This document shows positions 1 through 6,361 of a stretch of 7,440 bases of DNA, piece by piece (the first letter of the stretch is position 1; each line of letters opens with the position of its first letter). Source of the DNA: Actinomycetota bacterium. Lineage in GTDB: Bacteria; Actinomycetota; Actinomycetes; Actinomycetales; Microbacteriaceae. The notes below the pieces were generated by a model. That model was not told where the DNA came from. It saw nothing but the letters and a program-made list of their open reading frames with translations, and did not search any database. The position numbers and the translations under genes were made by a program. Location: NCBI GenBank assembly GCA_018895315.1, contig JAHIOK010000431.1:1-7440 (forward strand). The letters run 5' to 3'.

Positions 1-2891
1 GCCATCATCAGGATCGGCCGCAGTCGACGCGAGCCGCCGGCCACCGTCGCGTCGTGCGCGCTCAGTCCCTTGACGCGGTACTGGTTGACGAGGTCGACGA
101 GCACGATCGCATTCGTCACGACGATGCCCACCAGCATCAGCAAACCGATGATGGAGGCGACGCCCAGCGGCACGCCCGTCGCGATCTGCAGCAGAACGGC
201 CCCCGTGGCCGCGAACGGAACCGAGACGAGCAGGAGGAGCGGCTGGCGCAGCGACTTGAAGGTCGCAACCATGATGATGTACACGATCAGGATCGCGGCG
301 AGCAGCGCGAGGAAGAGCTGCGAGAACGCGTCCGACTGCTGTGAGACGACGCCACCGAGGGATGCCGTGGCCGAATTGGGCAGCGCGGCCGACTTCAGGG
401 CAGCCGTGACCGATGCCGATGCGACGCTGAGGTTGTCGGTGGCGGGCGTGACCGTGACCGTTGCGGTGCGCTGTCCGCCCTGCGTCGTGATCGAGGTGGG
501 TCCCTCGCTCTGCGCGACGGTGGCCACCGAGTCCAGGCGTACGACGCCCTTCAAGCTCGGCACGGTGAGCGCCTTCAGGTCATCGATGGATGCCGGGGTC
601 TGAGATGCCGCCAGATACACAGTGAGACCGGAATCCGCGATCTCCACCGTGCCGATCGACTTCGGCTGCATCGTGTTCGACACCAGTGCGCCGACAGCGA
701 CCTCCGACAGCCCGAGCTCGGCGGCCTTCGCTCGATCGACGGTGACGGCGATGTAGGGCAACGAGGCCGAGAGGTTGCTCGAGACCTGCCCGACGCCGTC
801 CTTCCCCTGCACCGCGCCCACAACGGCATCCGTCGCAGTCTGCAAGGTCTGCTGGTCGGGCGCGGTCACGTTGATCGAGATGTCGCTCGAGCCGAAGCCG
901 CCTCCGCCGGAGCCTGCGATCGTGATGGTTCCCGCGTCGGACAACGGCGCCACGGCATCCTGCACCGACTGACGCACGGTCAACTGATCGGCGCTGGTCG
1001 ACGTCGTGATCGAGTACGTGATTCCGCCACCGCCGCCGTTGAAGGCGTCACGCAGCGCCGAGCCGCTCGAACCGATCGAGGTCTGCACGGTCTGAATCCC
1101 GTTGATCCCCTCGATGGCCTTCTCGACCTTCGCCGCCGCCGCGTCTTGAGCGTCGAGGCTCGCCGCCGGGCCGATGTTCTGCGTCATCCTGAAGGTGTTC
1201 TGCCCCGAGTCGCCGAGGAAGTTCGTCTTCATGAACGGAATGGCCGCGCCCGTTCCGGCGAGCACCAGCACCGCGATCAGCAGGGTCGTCCACGAGTGCT
1301 TGAGGGTCCACCTCAGAACCGGGAGATAGGCCTTCTGCAGCCGCGACGGCGGAGACGCCGGGTCTTCCGGATCGACCGCAGTGCCGTCCTCCGTGAGGAT
1401 CGGCTTGCCGGGACGGAGGAACCAGTACGCCAGCACGGGAACGATCGTCAATGCGACGAGCAGCGAGGCCACCATCGCGATCGTCACCGTCATCGCGAAG
1501 GGGCGGAAGAGTTCGCCGGTGATATCGCCCACGAAGGCGATGGGCAAGAAGACGGCGACCGTCGTGAAAGTCGACGCCGTGATGGCCGTGGCCACTTCTC
1601 GGACAGCGAGAGTGATCGACGCGAGCTTGTCGGCGTCGCCGACATAGTGCCGCTTGATGTTTTCGATCACGACGATGGAGTCATCGACCACCCGCCCGAT
1701 CGCGATCGTCAGCGCACCGAGGGTGAGGATGTTGAGCGAATAGCCGAAGGCCTGGATGCCGATGAAAGTGATCAGCACGCTGGTGGGGATCGAGATCGCG
1801 GTCACCAGCGTCGAACGCACCGACATCAGGAAGATCAAGATGATGATGACCGCGAACAGCAGGCCGAGCAGGCCCTCCTGAGCGAGCGACTCGATCGACT
1901 GCTGGATGTAGGGGGCCTGGTCGAACACGACGGTGAAGCTGACGCCGTCGATCGTCTTCTCGAGATCGGGCAGCGCCTGCAGCACCGCGCGCGAGACGTC
2001 GACAGTGTTCGCCGACGGAAGCTTCGTGATCGCGATCGTCAGAGCCGGCTTCCCGTCGACGCGTGACACGGTCGTGATCGGATCCTGCTCCTGCGCCACC
2101 GTCGCGACGTCCGCGATCGTCTTCGTGCCCGCCCGCAGTTCGGCCGCCGTCGTCGGCACCAACGGGAGCGCCGAGATCTCGGCGAGGGAGGTGAGTTTCG
2201 CACCGGTCTGCACGGTGAGGCTTTGACCTCCCTGGATGATGTCGCCGCCCGGGAACAGCACGCCGTTCTGGTCGAGGGCATCCTTGATCGCCTGCTGCGT
2301 GAACCCTGCGGCGGCCAGCTTCGCCGCATCCGGCGTGATCGTGATGCGCTGCCCGCGTCCACCGACCACCTGCGCCTCATTGACACCCGCGACGTCTTTC
2401 AGTCCGGGAACCACCGACGACTCGAGTTGCGCTTGGATGGTCTGCTCGTCGGTGTAGCCCGTGACCGCAAGCTGCAGCACCGGCAGATCGTCGAGGCTGA
2501 ACGCCACGACGTTGGGCTCGACCCCCGTCGGCAGCTGGCTCTTGATGCGGTTGATCGCCAGGCTGACCTTCTGCTCAGCCGTTGCGAGATTCGTGCCGTA
2601 GGTGAAGGACGCCTGCACGATGGAGGCGTTCGTCGTGCTCGTGGCCGTGGTCGATTCCAGACCGGGAACACCCTGGATCGCCGTCTCGATCTTGGCGGAG
2701 ACATCGTTGCTGACGACCTCGGGCGAGGCTCCCGGGTAGGTGGAGACGATCGAGAGCTGTGGGAACTCGACCGAAGGGATGAGCTCCTGCTTCAGGCTCA
2801 CCAATGCGAGGCTGCCGAAGATGGCCGCCACGATCGTGACGAGGGCGATGAGCGCGCGGTTCTTCAGGCTGAGGACGGCGAGGTGAGACAC
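1..2891 (-). CDS. RND-family (HAE1/AcrB/SwrC-like) efflux transporter, 3' end off the window
   Basis: Proton-driven export pump of the RND superfamily in the cytoplasmic membrane, probably for amphiphilic compounds; the substrate cannot be read from sequence. The minus frame is open for 963 codons from the GTG at 2891 to the window edge, so it lacks perhaps 60-100 C-terminal residues of a family usually about 1030-1060 long. Visible order: TM1 about residues 10-30 (after VSHLAVLSLKNRAL), first large extracytoplasmic loop to about 330, a TM bundle carrying GRVVDDSIVVIEN (D403, D404, matching AcrB D407/D408), TM7 about 533-553, second large loop with glycine runs near 615-620 and 660-667, TM8 about 855-880, and GIVVTNAIVLVDL near 922-934. 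The AcrB Lys940 position is Thr926. The final visible residues, RRLRPILMM, match the conserved AcrB-type RLRPILMT segment. The GTG start has GAAGG six bases upstream. No membrane-fusion partner is in the window. It lies 125 bp downstream of the topoisomerase gene on the same strand. Confidence 0.95.
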   Translation of the reverse strand, partial: MSHLAVLSLKNRALIALVTIVAAIFGSLALVSLKQELIPSVEFPQLSIVSTYPGASPEVVSNDVSAKIETAIQGVPGLESTTATSTTNASIVQASFTYGTNLATAEQKVSLAINRIKSQLPTGVEPNVVAFSLDDLPVLQLAVTGYTDEQTIQAQLESSVVPGLKDVAGVNEAQVVGGRGQRITITPDAAKLAAAGFTQQAIKDALDQNGVLFPGGDIIQGGQSLTVQTGAKLTSLAEISALPLVPTTAAELRAGTKTIADVATVAQEQDPITTVSRVDGKPALTIAITKLPSANTVDVSRAVLQALPDLEKTIDGVSFTVVFDQAPYIQQSIESLAQEGLLGLLFAVIIILIFLMSVRSTLVTAISIPTSVLITFIGIQAFGYSLNILTLGALTIAIGRVVDDSIVVIENIKRHYVGDADKLASITLAVREVATAITASTFTTVAVFLPIAFVGDITGELFRPFAMTVTIAMVASLLVALTIVPVLAYWFLRPGKPILTEDGTAVDPEDPASPPSRLQKAYLPVLRWTLKHSWTTLLIAVLVLAGTGAAIPFMKTNFLGDSGQNTFRMTQNIGPAASLDAQDAAAAKVEKAIEGINGIQTVQTSIGSSGSALRDAFNGGGGGITYSITTSTSADQLTVRQSVQDAVAPLSDAGTITIAGSGGGGFGSSDISINVTAPDQQTLQTATDAVVGAVQGKDGVGQVSSNLSASLPYIAVTVDRAKAAELGLSEVAVGALVSNTMQPKSIGTVEIADSGLTVYLAASQTPASIDDLKALTVPSLKGVVRLDSVATVAQSEGPTSITTQGGQRTATVTVTPATDNLSVASASVTAALKSAALPNSATASLGGVVSQQSDAFSQLFLALLAAILIVYIIMVATFKSLRQPLLLLVSVPFAATGAVLLQIATGVPLGVASIIGLLMLVGIVVTNAIVLVDLVNQYRVKGLSAHDATVAGGSRRLRPILMM

Positions 2892-2939
2892 AGACGACCT
2901 TCGTGTGGGAGACGCAGCGAAACGGTGCCGGGAATCGGC

Positions 2940-2970
2940 CGATACGAAGATGTATCGAAGCTTCAGTATC
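2940..2970. promoter_or_regulatory. Clustered GTATC half-sites upstream of the RND gene (putative operator)
   Basis: CGATAC (2940-2945) and GTATCG (2952-2957) form a perfect inverted repeat with a 6-bp gap. A further GTATC follows at 2966-2970, 14 bp from the previous one, with the palindrome GAAGCTTC between them. The cluster lies 50-80 bp upstream of the RND start codon, where a TetR- or PadR-type repressor would act. It is an AT-richer island in GC-rich DNA. No clear -35/-10 pair can be assigned. Operator function is inference. Confidence 0.4.
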
Positions 2971-2988
2971 CCACGGTGTCAGCCGTGG
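2971..2988. terminator. Small stem-loop between topoisomerase and RND genes
   Basis: CCACGG (2971-2976) pairs perfectly with CCGTGG (2983-2988) around a 6-base loop. On the minus strand it sits about 30 bp after the topoisomerase stop codon and before the GTATC cluster. It could be a weak terminator or attenuator. There is no U-tract, so confidence is low. Confidence 0.3.
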
Positions 2989-3016
2989 AGCTGCCCCGAA
3001 GATGCTTTCCGTGGGC

Positions 3017-3985
3017 TCAGTGCACACCCAGAAGGAGGGTGCGGATCGCCGCCTCGGGAGAGACCGAGAGTTCGAGCAACGACCCCTTCGCGTACCGCTT
3101 CCAGACGCGCGGATCGATATAGCTGCTGCGTGCCACCGCAGGCGTGTTGCCGAGTCCGTCGGCGGTCGCGCGCACCGCGAGCAGCTCCGCTCGTTTGCGG
3201 TCGCGCTTCGTGTCGACCCTGCCGATGCGGGCGAGCGCCTCGGCGGCGAGGATCGTGCCCCGGAGCGTGCGGAAGTCCTTGGCGGTGAATGACCCACCCG
3301 TGAGCGAACGCACGTGGGCATTCACATCCGCGGGGCGCAGCGGCACACGGCGACGCGCTCGGTCGTAAGCGAGCAGCGGCGAGCGCGGCCTCCCCGCGGA
3401 GAGCTGGGCGATTGCCACGGCGAGGTCGTCGTCGTCGATCATGAGCAACGCACGCTTCCCGCTCTTGGCCGGGAAGGAGAGCGTGATGACGGATGCTTCG
3501 ACCGAGGCGTCCCGGCGCTGCAGCGTCGTCAGCCCGCGACTGCCGTTGGTCGTGAAGTACTTCGATGACCCGACCCGGGGCGCGGCGGTGTCGAGCAGCC
3601 GAAAGGCGGTGGCGAGCACTCGCTCACGAGACAGGTCGTCGCGTCGGAGGGCCGCCGTCACCCTGCCGCGCGCTCGGGGAAGGGCCGCCGCCAGTTCGAG
3701 TGCGCGAGAGAACTTGCCCTTGTCGCGGCGAGCGCTCCATTCGGGGTGGTACAGATACTGCCGGCGTCCGGCATCGTCGGTGCCGACCGCCTGAATGTGC
3801 CCGCGCGGGTCGCGCGAGATCCAGACGTCGGTCCAGGCCGGCGGGATGACGAGCGCGCGGATGCGCTCGATCTCGGTCGCCGGGGCGACGACATCGTTCG
3901 CGTCGGCATAACGGAACCCCCGACCGACCCGCGATCGCAGGTAGCCCGGGTCTTCGAGAGGGTGCACGTGCACGAGTCTGGACAT
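3017..3985 (-). CDS. DNA topoisomerase IB (bacterial/poxvirus-like)
   Basis: A 322-residue type IB topoisomerase, which relaxes supercoils through a 3'-phosphotyrosyl intermediate without ATP or metal. An N-terminal DNA-binding domain (about 1-85, with IPPAWTDVWIS and GHIQAVGTDDAGRRQYLYH) precedes the catalytic domain. Expected active-site positions are visible: R137 (PRVGSSKY), K174 (FPAKSGK), R239 (KDFRTLRGT), N280 (GLGNTP) and nucleophile Y289 (ARSSYIDP). As I recall them, the Deinococcus radiodurans enzyme has the same residue numbers (R137, K174, R239, N280, Y289). That includes Asn where vaccinia and human enzymes have His. I chose the ATG at 3985; the frame extends 29 codons further to 4072, but that extension lacks family character. 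No strong Shine-Dalgarno sequence precedes 3985. TAACGT about 9-14 bases upstream would fit a leaderless transcript, which is inference. Only about 125 bp separates it from the RND gene, so co-transcription is possible. Confidence 0.95.
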   Translation of the reverse strand: MSRLVHVHPLEDPGYLRSRVGRGFRYADANDVVAPATEIERIRALVIPPAWTDVWISRDPRGHIQAVGTDDAGRRQYLYHPEWSARRDKGKFSRALELAAALPRARGRVTAALRRDDLSRERVLATAFRLLDTAAPRVGSSKYFTTNGSRGLTTLQRRDASVEASVITLSFPAKSGKRALLMIDDDDLAVAIAQLSAGRPRSPLLAYDRARRRVPLRPADVNAHVRSLTGGSFTAKDFRTLRGTILAAEALARIGRVDTKRDRKRAELLAVRATADGLGNTPAVARSSYIDPRVWKRYAKGSLLELSVSPEAAIRTLLLGVH

Positions 3986-4189
3986 CGATGCCCACGTTAG
4001 GGCCACAGCACCCGCCTGGCGCAGGGATTGACAGGCGACAGTCGCCCTGCGATACCCCGTAGCACCGGCCACGAGCGGGAGTCAACCCCCCGTGCCGGAA
4101 TGACAGCAGAGTGACAAGTTGGGAACGTGCCCACAAGGCATCCGGTGTCGAGCCCCTATCGAAGCCGGTACATCGAGAAGGAAGCCCCC
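3986..4189. other. Divergent intergenic region, topoisomerase IB / small membrane protein
   Basis: 204 bp without a convincing gene. It must carry the promoters of both divergent genes. GGAAT (4097-4101) and GGAAC (4122-4126) resemble -35 elements of actinobacterial ECF sigma factors, but neither has a well-spaced -10 partner, so I do not call a promoter. Confidence 0.4.
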
Positions 4190-4354
4190 ATGAATCTCGC
4201 ACTCATCATCATCATCATCGTCGCCATCGTTCTCGCCATCGTCGGTGGACTCAACGCCGCGTTCCAGTGGCTGCTCTGGGTGGCACTGATCGTGGCCGTC
4301 ATCGCGATCATCGCGTTCTTGTTCCGCGTCATCAGCGGCCGCAAGAGCGTCTAG
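4190..4354 (+). CDS. Small two-helix membrane protein, function unknown
   Basis: A 54-residue, very hydrophobic protein. TM1 spans about residues 3-20 (LALIIIIIVAIVLAIVGG), a short NAAFQWLLW turn follows, TM2 spans about 30-47, and the C-terminus is a basic cytoplasmic tail (RVISGRKSV). The ATG at 4190 is preceded by GAGAAGGA, 7 bases away, which decides this start over an upstream in-frame ATG at 4127. Size and build resemble the short hydrophobic proteins common in Actinobacteria and stress regulons, but I do not recognise a named family. It is a single-gene unit: divergent from the topoisomerase gene and closed by a strong terminator about 70 bp downstream. Confidence 0.8.
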   Translation: MNLALIIIIIVAIVLAIVGGLNAAFQWLLWVALIVAVIAIIAFLFRVISGRKSV

Positions 4355-4423
4355 CGTTCTCCCCCGGCTCGGGACCCGCGTTCGGGTGCGACGAGCCCCG
4401 ACGCCGGCGCGCGGAGACAACGG

Positions 4424-4451
4424 ATGCCGCGGACCATCTGGTCCGCGGCAT
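4424..4451 (+). terminator. Perfect 12-bp stem-loop terminator
   Basis: ATGCCGCGGACC (4424-4435) pairs perfectly with GGTCCGCGGCAT (4440-4451) around the tetraloop ATCT. It lies 70 bp after the small membrane gene and before the PadR-operon promoter, so it likely insulates the two. The following bases (TCGTGTGTCT) are only moderately T-rich, as is common for high-GC terminators. Confidence 0.8.
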
Positions 4452-4470
4452 TCGTGTGTCTGGGAACCGT

Positions 4471-4502
4471 TCGTCACCGCATCTGGTCGTCACCGCATCT
4501 GG
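4471..4502. repeat. 16-bp perfect tandem duplication upstream of the DUF4097-PadR operon
   Basis: TCGTCACCGCATCTGG occurs twice head-to-tail with no spacer (4471-4486 and 4487-4502). It lies between the terminator and the TATATCG inverted repeat. It could be a pair of regulator-binding sites on one DNA face, or a recent slippage duplication. Confidence 0.9.
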
Positions 4503-4512
4503 CTACTCGAGA

Positions 4513-4546
4513 TATATCGTGTTATCGTGATGAGACGCGATATAAC
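4513..4546. promoter_or_regulatory. TATATCG/CGATATA inverted repeat, likely operator and promoter of the DUF4097-PadR operon
   Basis: TATATCG (4513-4519) and CGATATA (4538-4544) are exact inverted copies separated by 18 bp. Nested inside, GTTATCG (4521-4527) faces CGATATAAC. This AT-rich island lies about 50-80 bp before the DUF4097 start in otherwise GC-rich DNA, so it probably overlaps the promoter; TATAAC at 4541-4546 could be a -10. PadR-family repressors often bind AT-rich inverted repeats in their own promoters, so self-regulation by the downstream PadR is the simplest reading. This is inference. Confidence 0.6.
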
Positions 4547-4591
4547 GCGAGTCGGCGAAGCCGGCGGCGACGACGACAGGAGAACCAGCCC

Positions 4592-5449
4592 ATGACTCTC
4601 GAGAAGTGGCTCATCCACCCGGGCGAAACCCGGGTGATCGACATCGAAGACGTGAGTGCGTTGAAGGTCGGCCTCATCGGTGGCCAGATCGACGTCATCG
4701 CACGTGACGAGCCCGGTGCACGCATCGAGGTGCATGGCGTCACCGTCAAAGATCTGCGCATCGAGGTCACCGGCAACCTGGTCGAGATCGACCACCCGCA
4801 ACTGCGCTGGGACAACTTCCTCGAGGTGTTCCGCAACTTCGGTGCCGGCGGCCCCAAGGCCGAGATCAGCGTCGCCGTACCCCGCGGCGTCGCTCTGACG
4901 CTCGGCGTCGTCAGCGCGAGCGCCCTGGTCTCGGGCATCCGTAACGACGCCAAGCTCAACACCGTCTCCGGCGACATCATCGTCGACGGCATCACCGGCG
5001 ACCTCGTCGTGAACGCGGTCTCGGGTGACGTACAGGTGCGCGAACTCGTCGGAGCGCTCACGGCGAACAGCGTGTCGGGCGACGTCGCCGCCACCGGAGA
5101 GTTGCGCAAGGCATCGATCGACACGGTCTCGGGTGCGCAATTGGTCGACTCGACCGGTGCGGTGCACCAGATCGCCCTCAACACGGTGAGCGGCAACGCG
5201 ACCGTGCGCCTCGACGAGGGTCTGCCGGCCAATTTCGTGGTGCGCAGCGTCAGCGGTCGGGTTCAGATCGACGGCGTCGTGCGGTCGGGCAACGGATCGG
5301 GCCCCACCACGAACTACTCGGGATCGGTCGGAGAACTCAGCGGCAGTTTCGTCGATGTGCGCTCCAATTCGGTGTCGGGCAACCTCACCGTGCTGCGTCG
5401 CGCCGAGGTCACCACGACCCAGGCGGATGCCGCAGTGGAGGAGTGGTGA
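4592..5449 (+). CDS. DUF4097-family beta-strand repeat protein
   Basis: A 285-residue protein with no signal peptide or membrane helix, so predicted cytosolic. The N-terminal part (1-100) is beta-rich (MTLEKWLIHPGETRVIDIED). From about residue 110 it carries a VSG motif in short beta-repeats: VSG at 113, 125, 143, 161, 179, 199, 220 and 261. Four of these (125 to 179) are spaced exactly 18 residues apart in the pattern N-T/A/S-VSG-D. This fits the DUF4097 adhesin-like fold, a parallel beta-solenoid. The ATG at 4592 has AGGAGA 8 bases upstream. The stop overlaps the padR-family start by one base (TGATG), so the genes are translationally coupled. Pairing of DUF4097 proteins with PadR regulators is common in Actinobacteria and Firmicutes. 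The biochemical role is unknown; binding to the regulator or an envelope signal is plausible but unproven. Confidence 0.9.
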   Translation: MTLEKWLIHPGETRVIDIEDVSALKVGLIGGQIDVIARDEPGARIEVHGVTVKDLRIEVTGNLVEIDHPQLRWDNFLEVFRNFGAGGPKAEISVAVPRGVALTLGVVSASALVSGIRNDAKLNTVSGDIIVDGITGDLVVNAVSGDVQVRELVGALTANSVSGDVAATGELRKASIDTVSGAQLVDSTGAVHQIALNTVSGNATVRLDEGLPANFVVRSVSGRVQIDGVVRSGNGSGPTTNYSGSVGELSGSFVDVRSNSVSGNLTVLRRAEVTTTQADAAVEEW

Positions 5450-6057
5450 TGACTGCGGTCTTCTCACACGGTGACCTGCGCCTCTATCTGCTGAGCCTCC
5501 TCGATGAGGCGCCCCGGCACGGGTACGACCTCATGCAAGCGCTCTCCGACCGCACCGGTGGGACCTACACCCCGAGCGCGGGCACGATCTATCCGCGGCT
5601 CGCGAAACTCGAAGAAGAGGGACTCGTCACCAAGACCGTCGACGGCCGGAAGACCGTCTACGAGATCACGGATGCCGGGCGCGCCGAAGTCAACGCGCGT
5701 TCGAGCGATCTGGAGGGAATCGAGGCCGGCCTCACCGACTCGGTGCGACTCATCGCCGATGAGGTGCGCGGCAGCGTGCGAGATGCGATGAAGAGCCTCA
5801 GGGCAGACCTGGCCGCGGCCGCCCGTGACGAGCGCGCCGGCACGCACGCCACGGATGTCCCCGAGCCGGCGCGCACCGGCAGCCGCGAACAGGTGCACCG
5901 CGCCGATGCCACCGTGAACGAGTTCCGTGCGCGCGTGCGCGCCGATCTGCGATCTCATGTGGCGCGCGGTGGCGAGCTCGCGGCATCCGTGATCGACGAA
6001 CTGGCAGACGCTCTGGATGACGCGGCGCGGGCGATCACCCGCTCACTGCGCGGCTGA
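5449..6057 (+). CDS. PadR-family transcriptional regulator
   Basis: A 202-residue DNA-binding protein. The N-terminal winged helix-turn-helix (about 8-80) starts SHGDLRLYLLSLLDEAPRHGYDL, has the recognition helix around SAGTIYPRLAKLEEEGLV (43-60), and the wing DGRKTVYEITDAG (65-77). These are hallmarks of the PadR family. The C-terminal half (about 85-202) is charged and helical and would serve dimerisation or effector binding; it is longer than in the smallest PadR proteins (about 110 residues). The ATG at 5449 is chosen over GTG codons just upstream because GGAGGAG lies 5 bases before it. It overlaps the DUF4097 stop by one base and is the second gene of that operon. Likely a repressor of its own operon through the TATATCG inverted repeat. 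The target and ligand are not readable. Confidence 0.92.
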   Translation: MTAVFSHGDLRLYLLSLLDEAPRHGYDLMQALSDRTGGTYTPSAGTIYPRLAKLEEEGLVTKTVDGRKTVYEITDAGRAEVNARSSDLEGIEAGLTDSVRLIADEVRGSVRDAMKSLRADLAAAARDERAGTHATDVPEPARTGSREQVHRADATVNEFRARVRADLRSHVARGGELAASVIDELADALDDAARAITRSLRG

Positions 6058-6097
6058 TCCCGCTCGCCCGGGATGTGCTCGCCCCGGGGAAGAATCA

Positions 6098-6165
6098 GTC
6101 CCGGGACACCTCTTTCCCGATGGGGCGTGACTCTCCCGCCCCACGGGGATGAATCCGTCCCGGGA
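6098..6165. repeat. Left 68-bp flanking direct repeat of the element
   Basis: Aligned without gaps to 6294-6361, this copy matches at 58 of 68 positions. It begins GTCCCGGGACACC and ends GGATGAATCCGTCCCGGGA. The ends are identical and the ten differences are all in the middle. An internal inverted repeat is present: TGGGGCG (6121-6127) with CGCCCCA (6137-6143). Confidence 0.9.
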
Positions 6166-6178
6166 TGATTCCGTGGGG
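6139..6178. other. Long stem-loop across the left repeat/array junction
   Basis: CCCCACG (6139-6145) pairs with CGTGGGG (6172-6178), and GAATC (6151-6155) pairs with GATTC (6167-6171). The result is a 12-bp stem with a 5-base bulge and an 11-base loop containing CCCGGG. It begins about 80 bp after the PadR stop and could help end that transcript, though no T-tract follows. Confidence 0.45.
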
Positions 6179-6294
6179 GCAAGTCCGCCCCGGGATGATT
6201 CCGTGGGGGCAAGTCCGCCCCGGGATGATTCCGTGGGGGAAAGTCCGTCCCGGGATGATTCCGTGGGGGGCAAGTCCGTCCCGGGATGGTTCCG
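6158..6294. repeat. Tandem array of four ~30-bp units plus a partial fifth
   Basis: Units start at 6158, 6188, 6218 and 6248 (30, 30, 30 and 31 bp); a truncated unit runs 6279-6294. Each begins with T/CCCCGGGATGATTCCGTGGG and ends with AAGTCCG. Differences are single bases: T or C at the first position, C to A in unit 3, and one extra G in unit 4. The array overlaps the last 8 bases of the left 68-bp repeat and adjoins the right one. Contiguous units with no unique spacers exclude a CRISPR array. Confidence 0.95.
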
Positions 6295-6361
6295 TCCCGG
6301 GACACCGCTTTCCCCGCGGGGCGGGAAGTCCACGCCCCACGGGGATGAATCCGTCCCGGGA
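6294..6361. repeat. Right 68-bp flanking direct repeat of the element
   Basis: Partner of 6098-6165, with exactly the same length and 58 of 68 identical positions. It keeps its own internal inverted repeat, GGGGCG (6318-6323) with CGCCCC (6333-6338), although bases around and between the arms differ from the left copy. It ends 61 bp before the universal stress gene's stop codon. Confidence 0.9.

Noticed and set aside
1146..2066. Long plus-strand open frame (306 codons) opposite the RND gene
   Set aside because: Its product is dominated by Arg, Asp, His and Glu with no domain character, as expected of the antisense frame of a GC-rich gene. The minus frame encodes an unmistakable RND pump.
2223..3122. 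Plus-strand open frame spanning the RND start and topoisomerase 3' end
   Set aside because: It crosses two real genes in antisense, with biased composition and no ribosome-binding site.
3986..4072. 29-codon N-terminal extension of the topoisomerase to an upstream ATG
   Set aside because: The extension lacks family similarity. The ATG at 3985 gives the usual length and catalytic numbering.
4097..4150. ECF sigma-type promoter (GGAAT or GGAAC) before the small membrane gene
   Set aside because: The -10 partners are poorly matched or wrongly spaced, so the match is no better than chance.
4490..5467. Minus-strand open frame opposite the DUF4097 gene
   Set aside because: An antisense shadow; the plus strand shows a strong ribosome-binding site and the regular VSG repeat.
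6158..6294. CRISPR array
   Set aside because: Units are contiguous with no unique spacers, and there are no cas genes.
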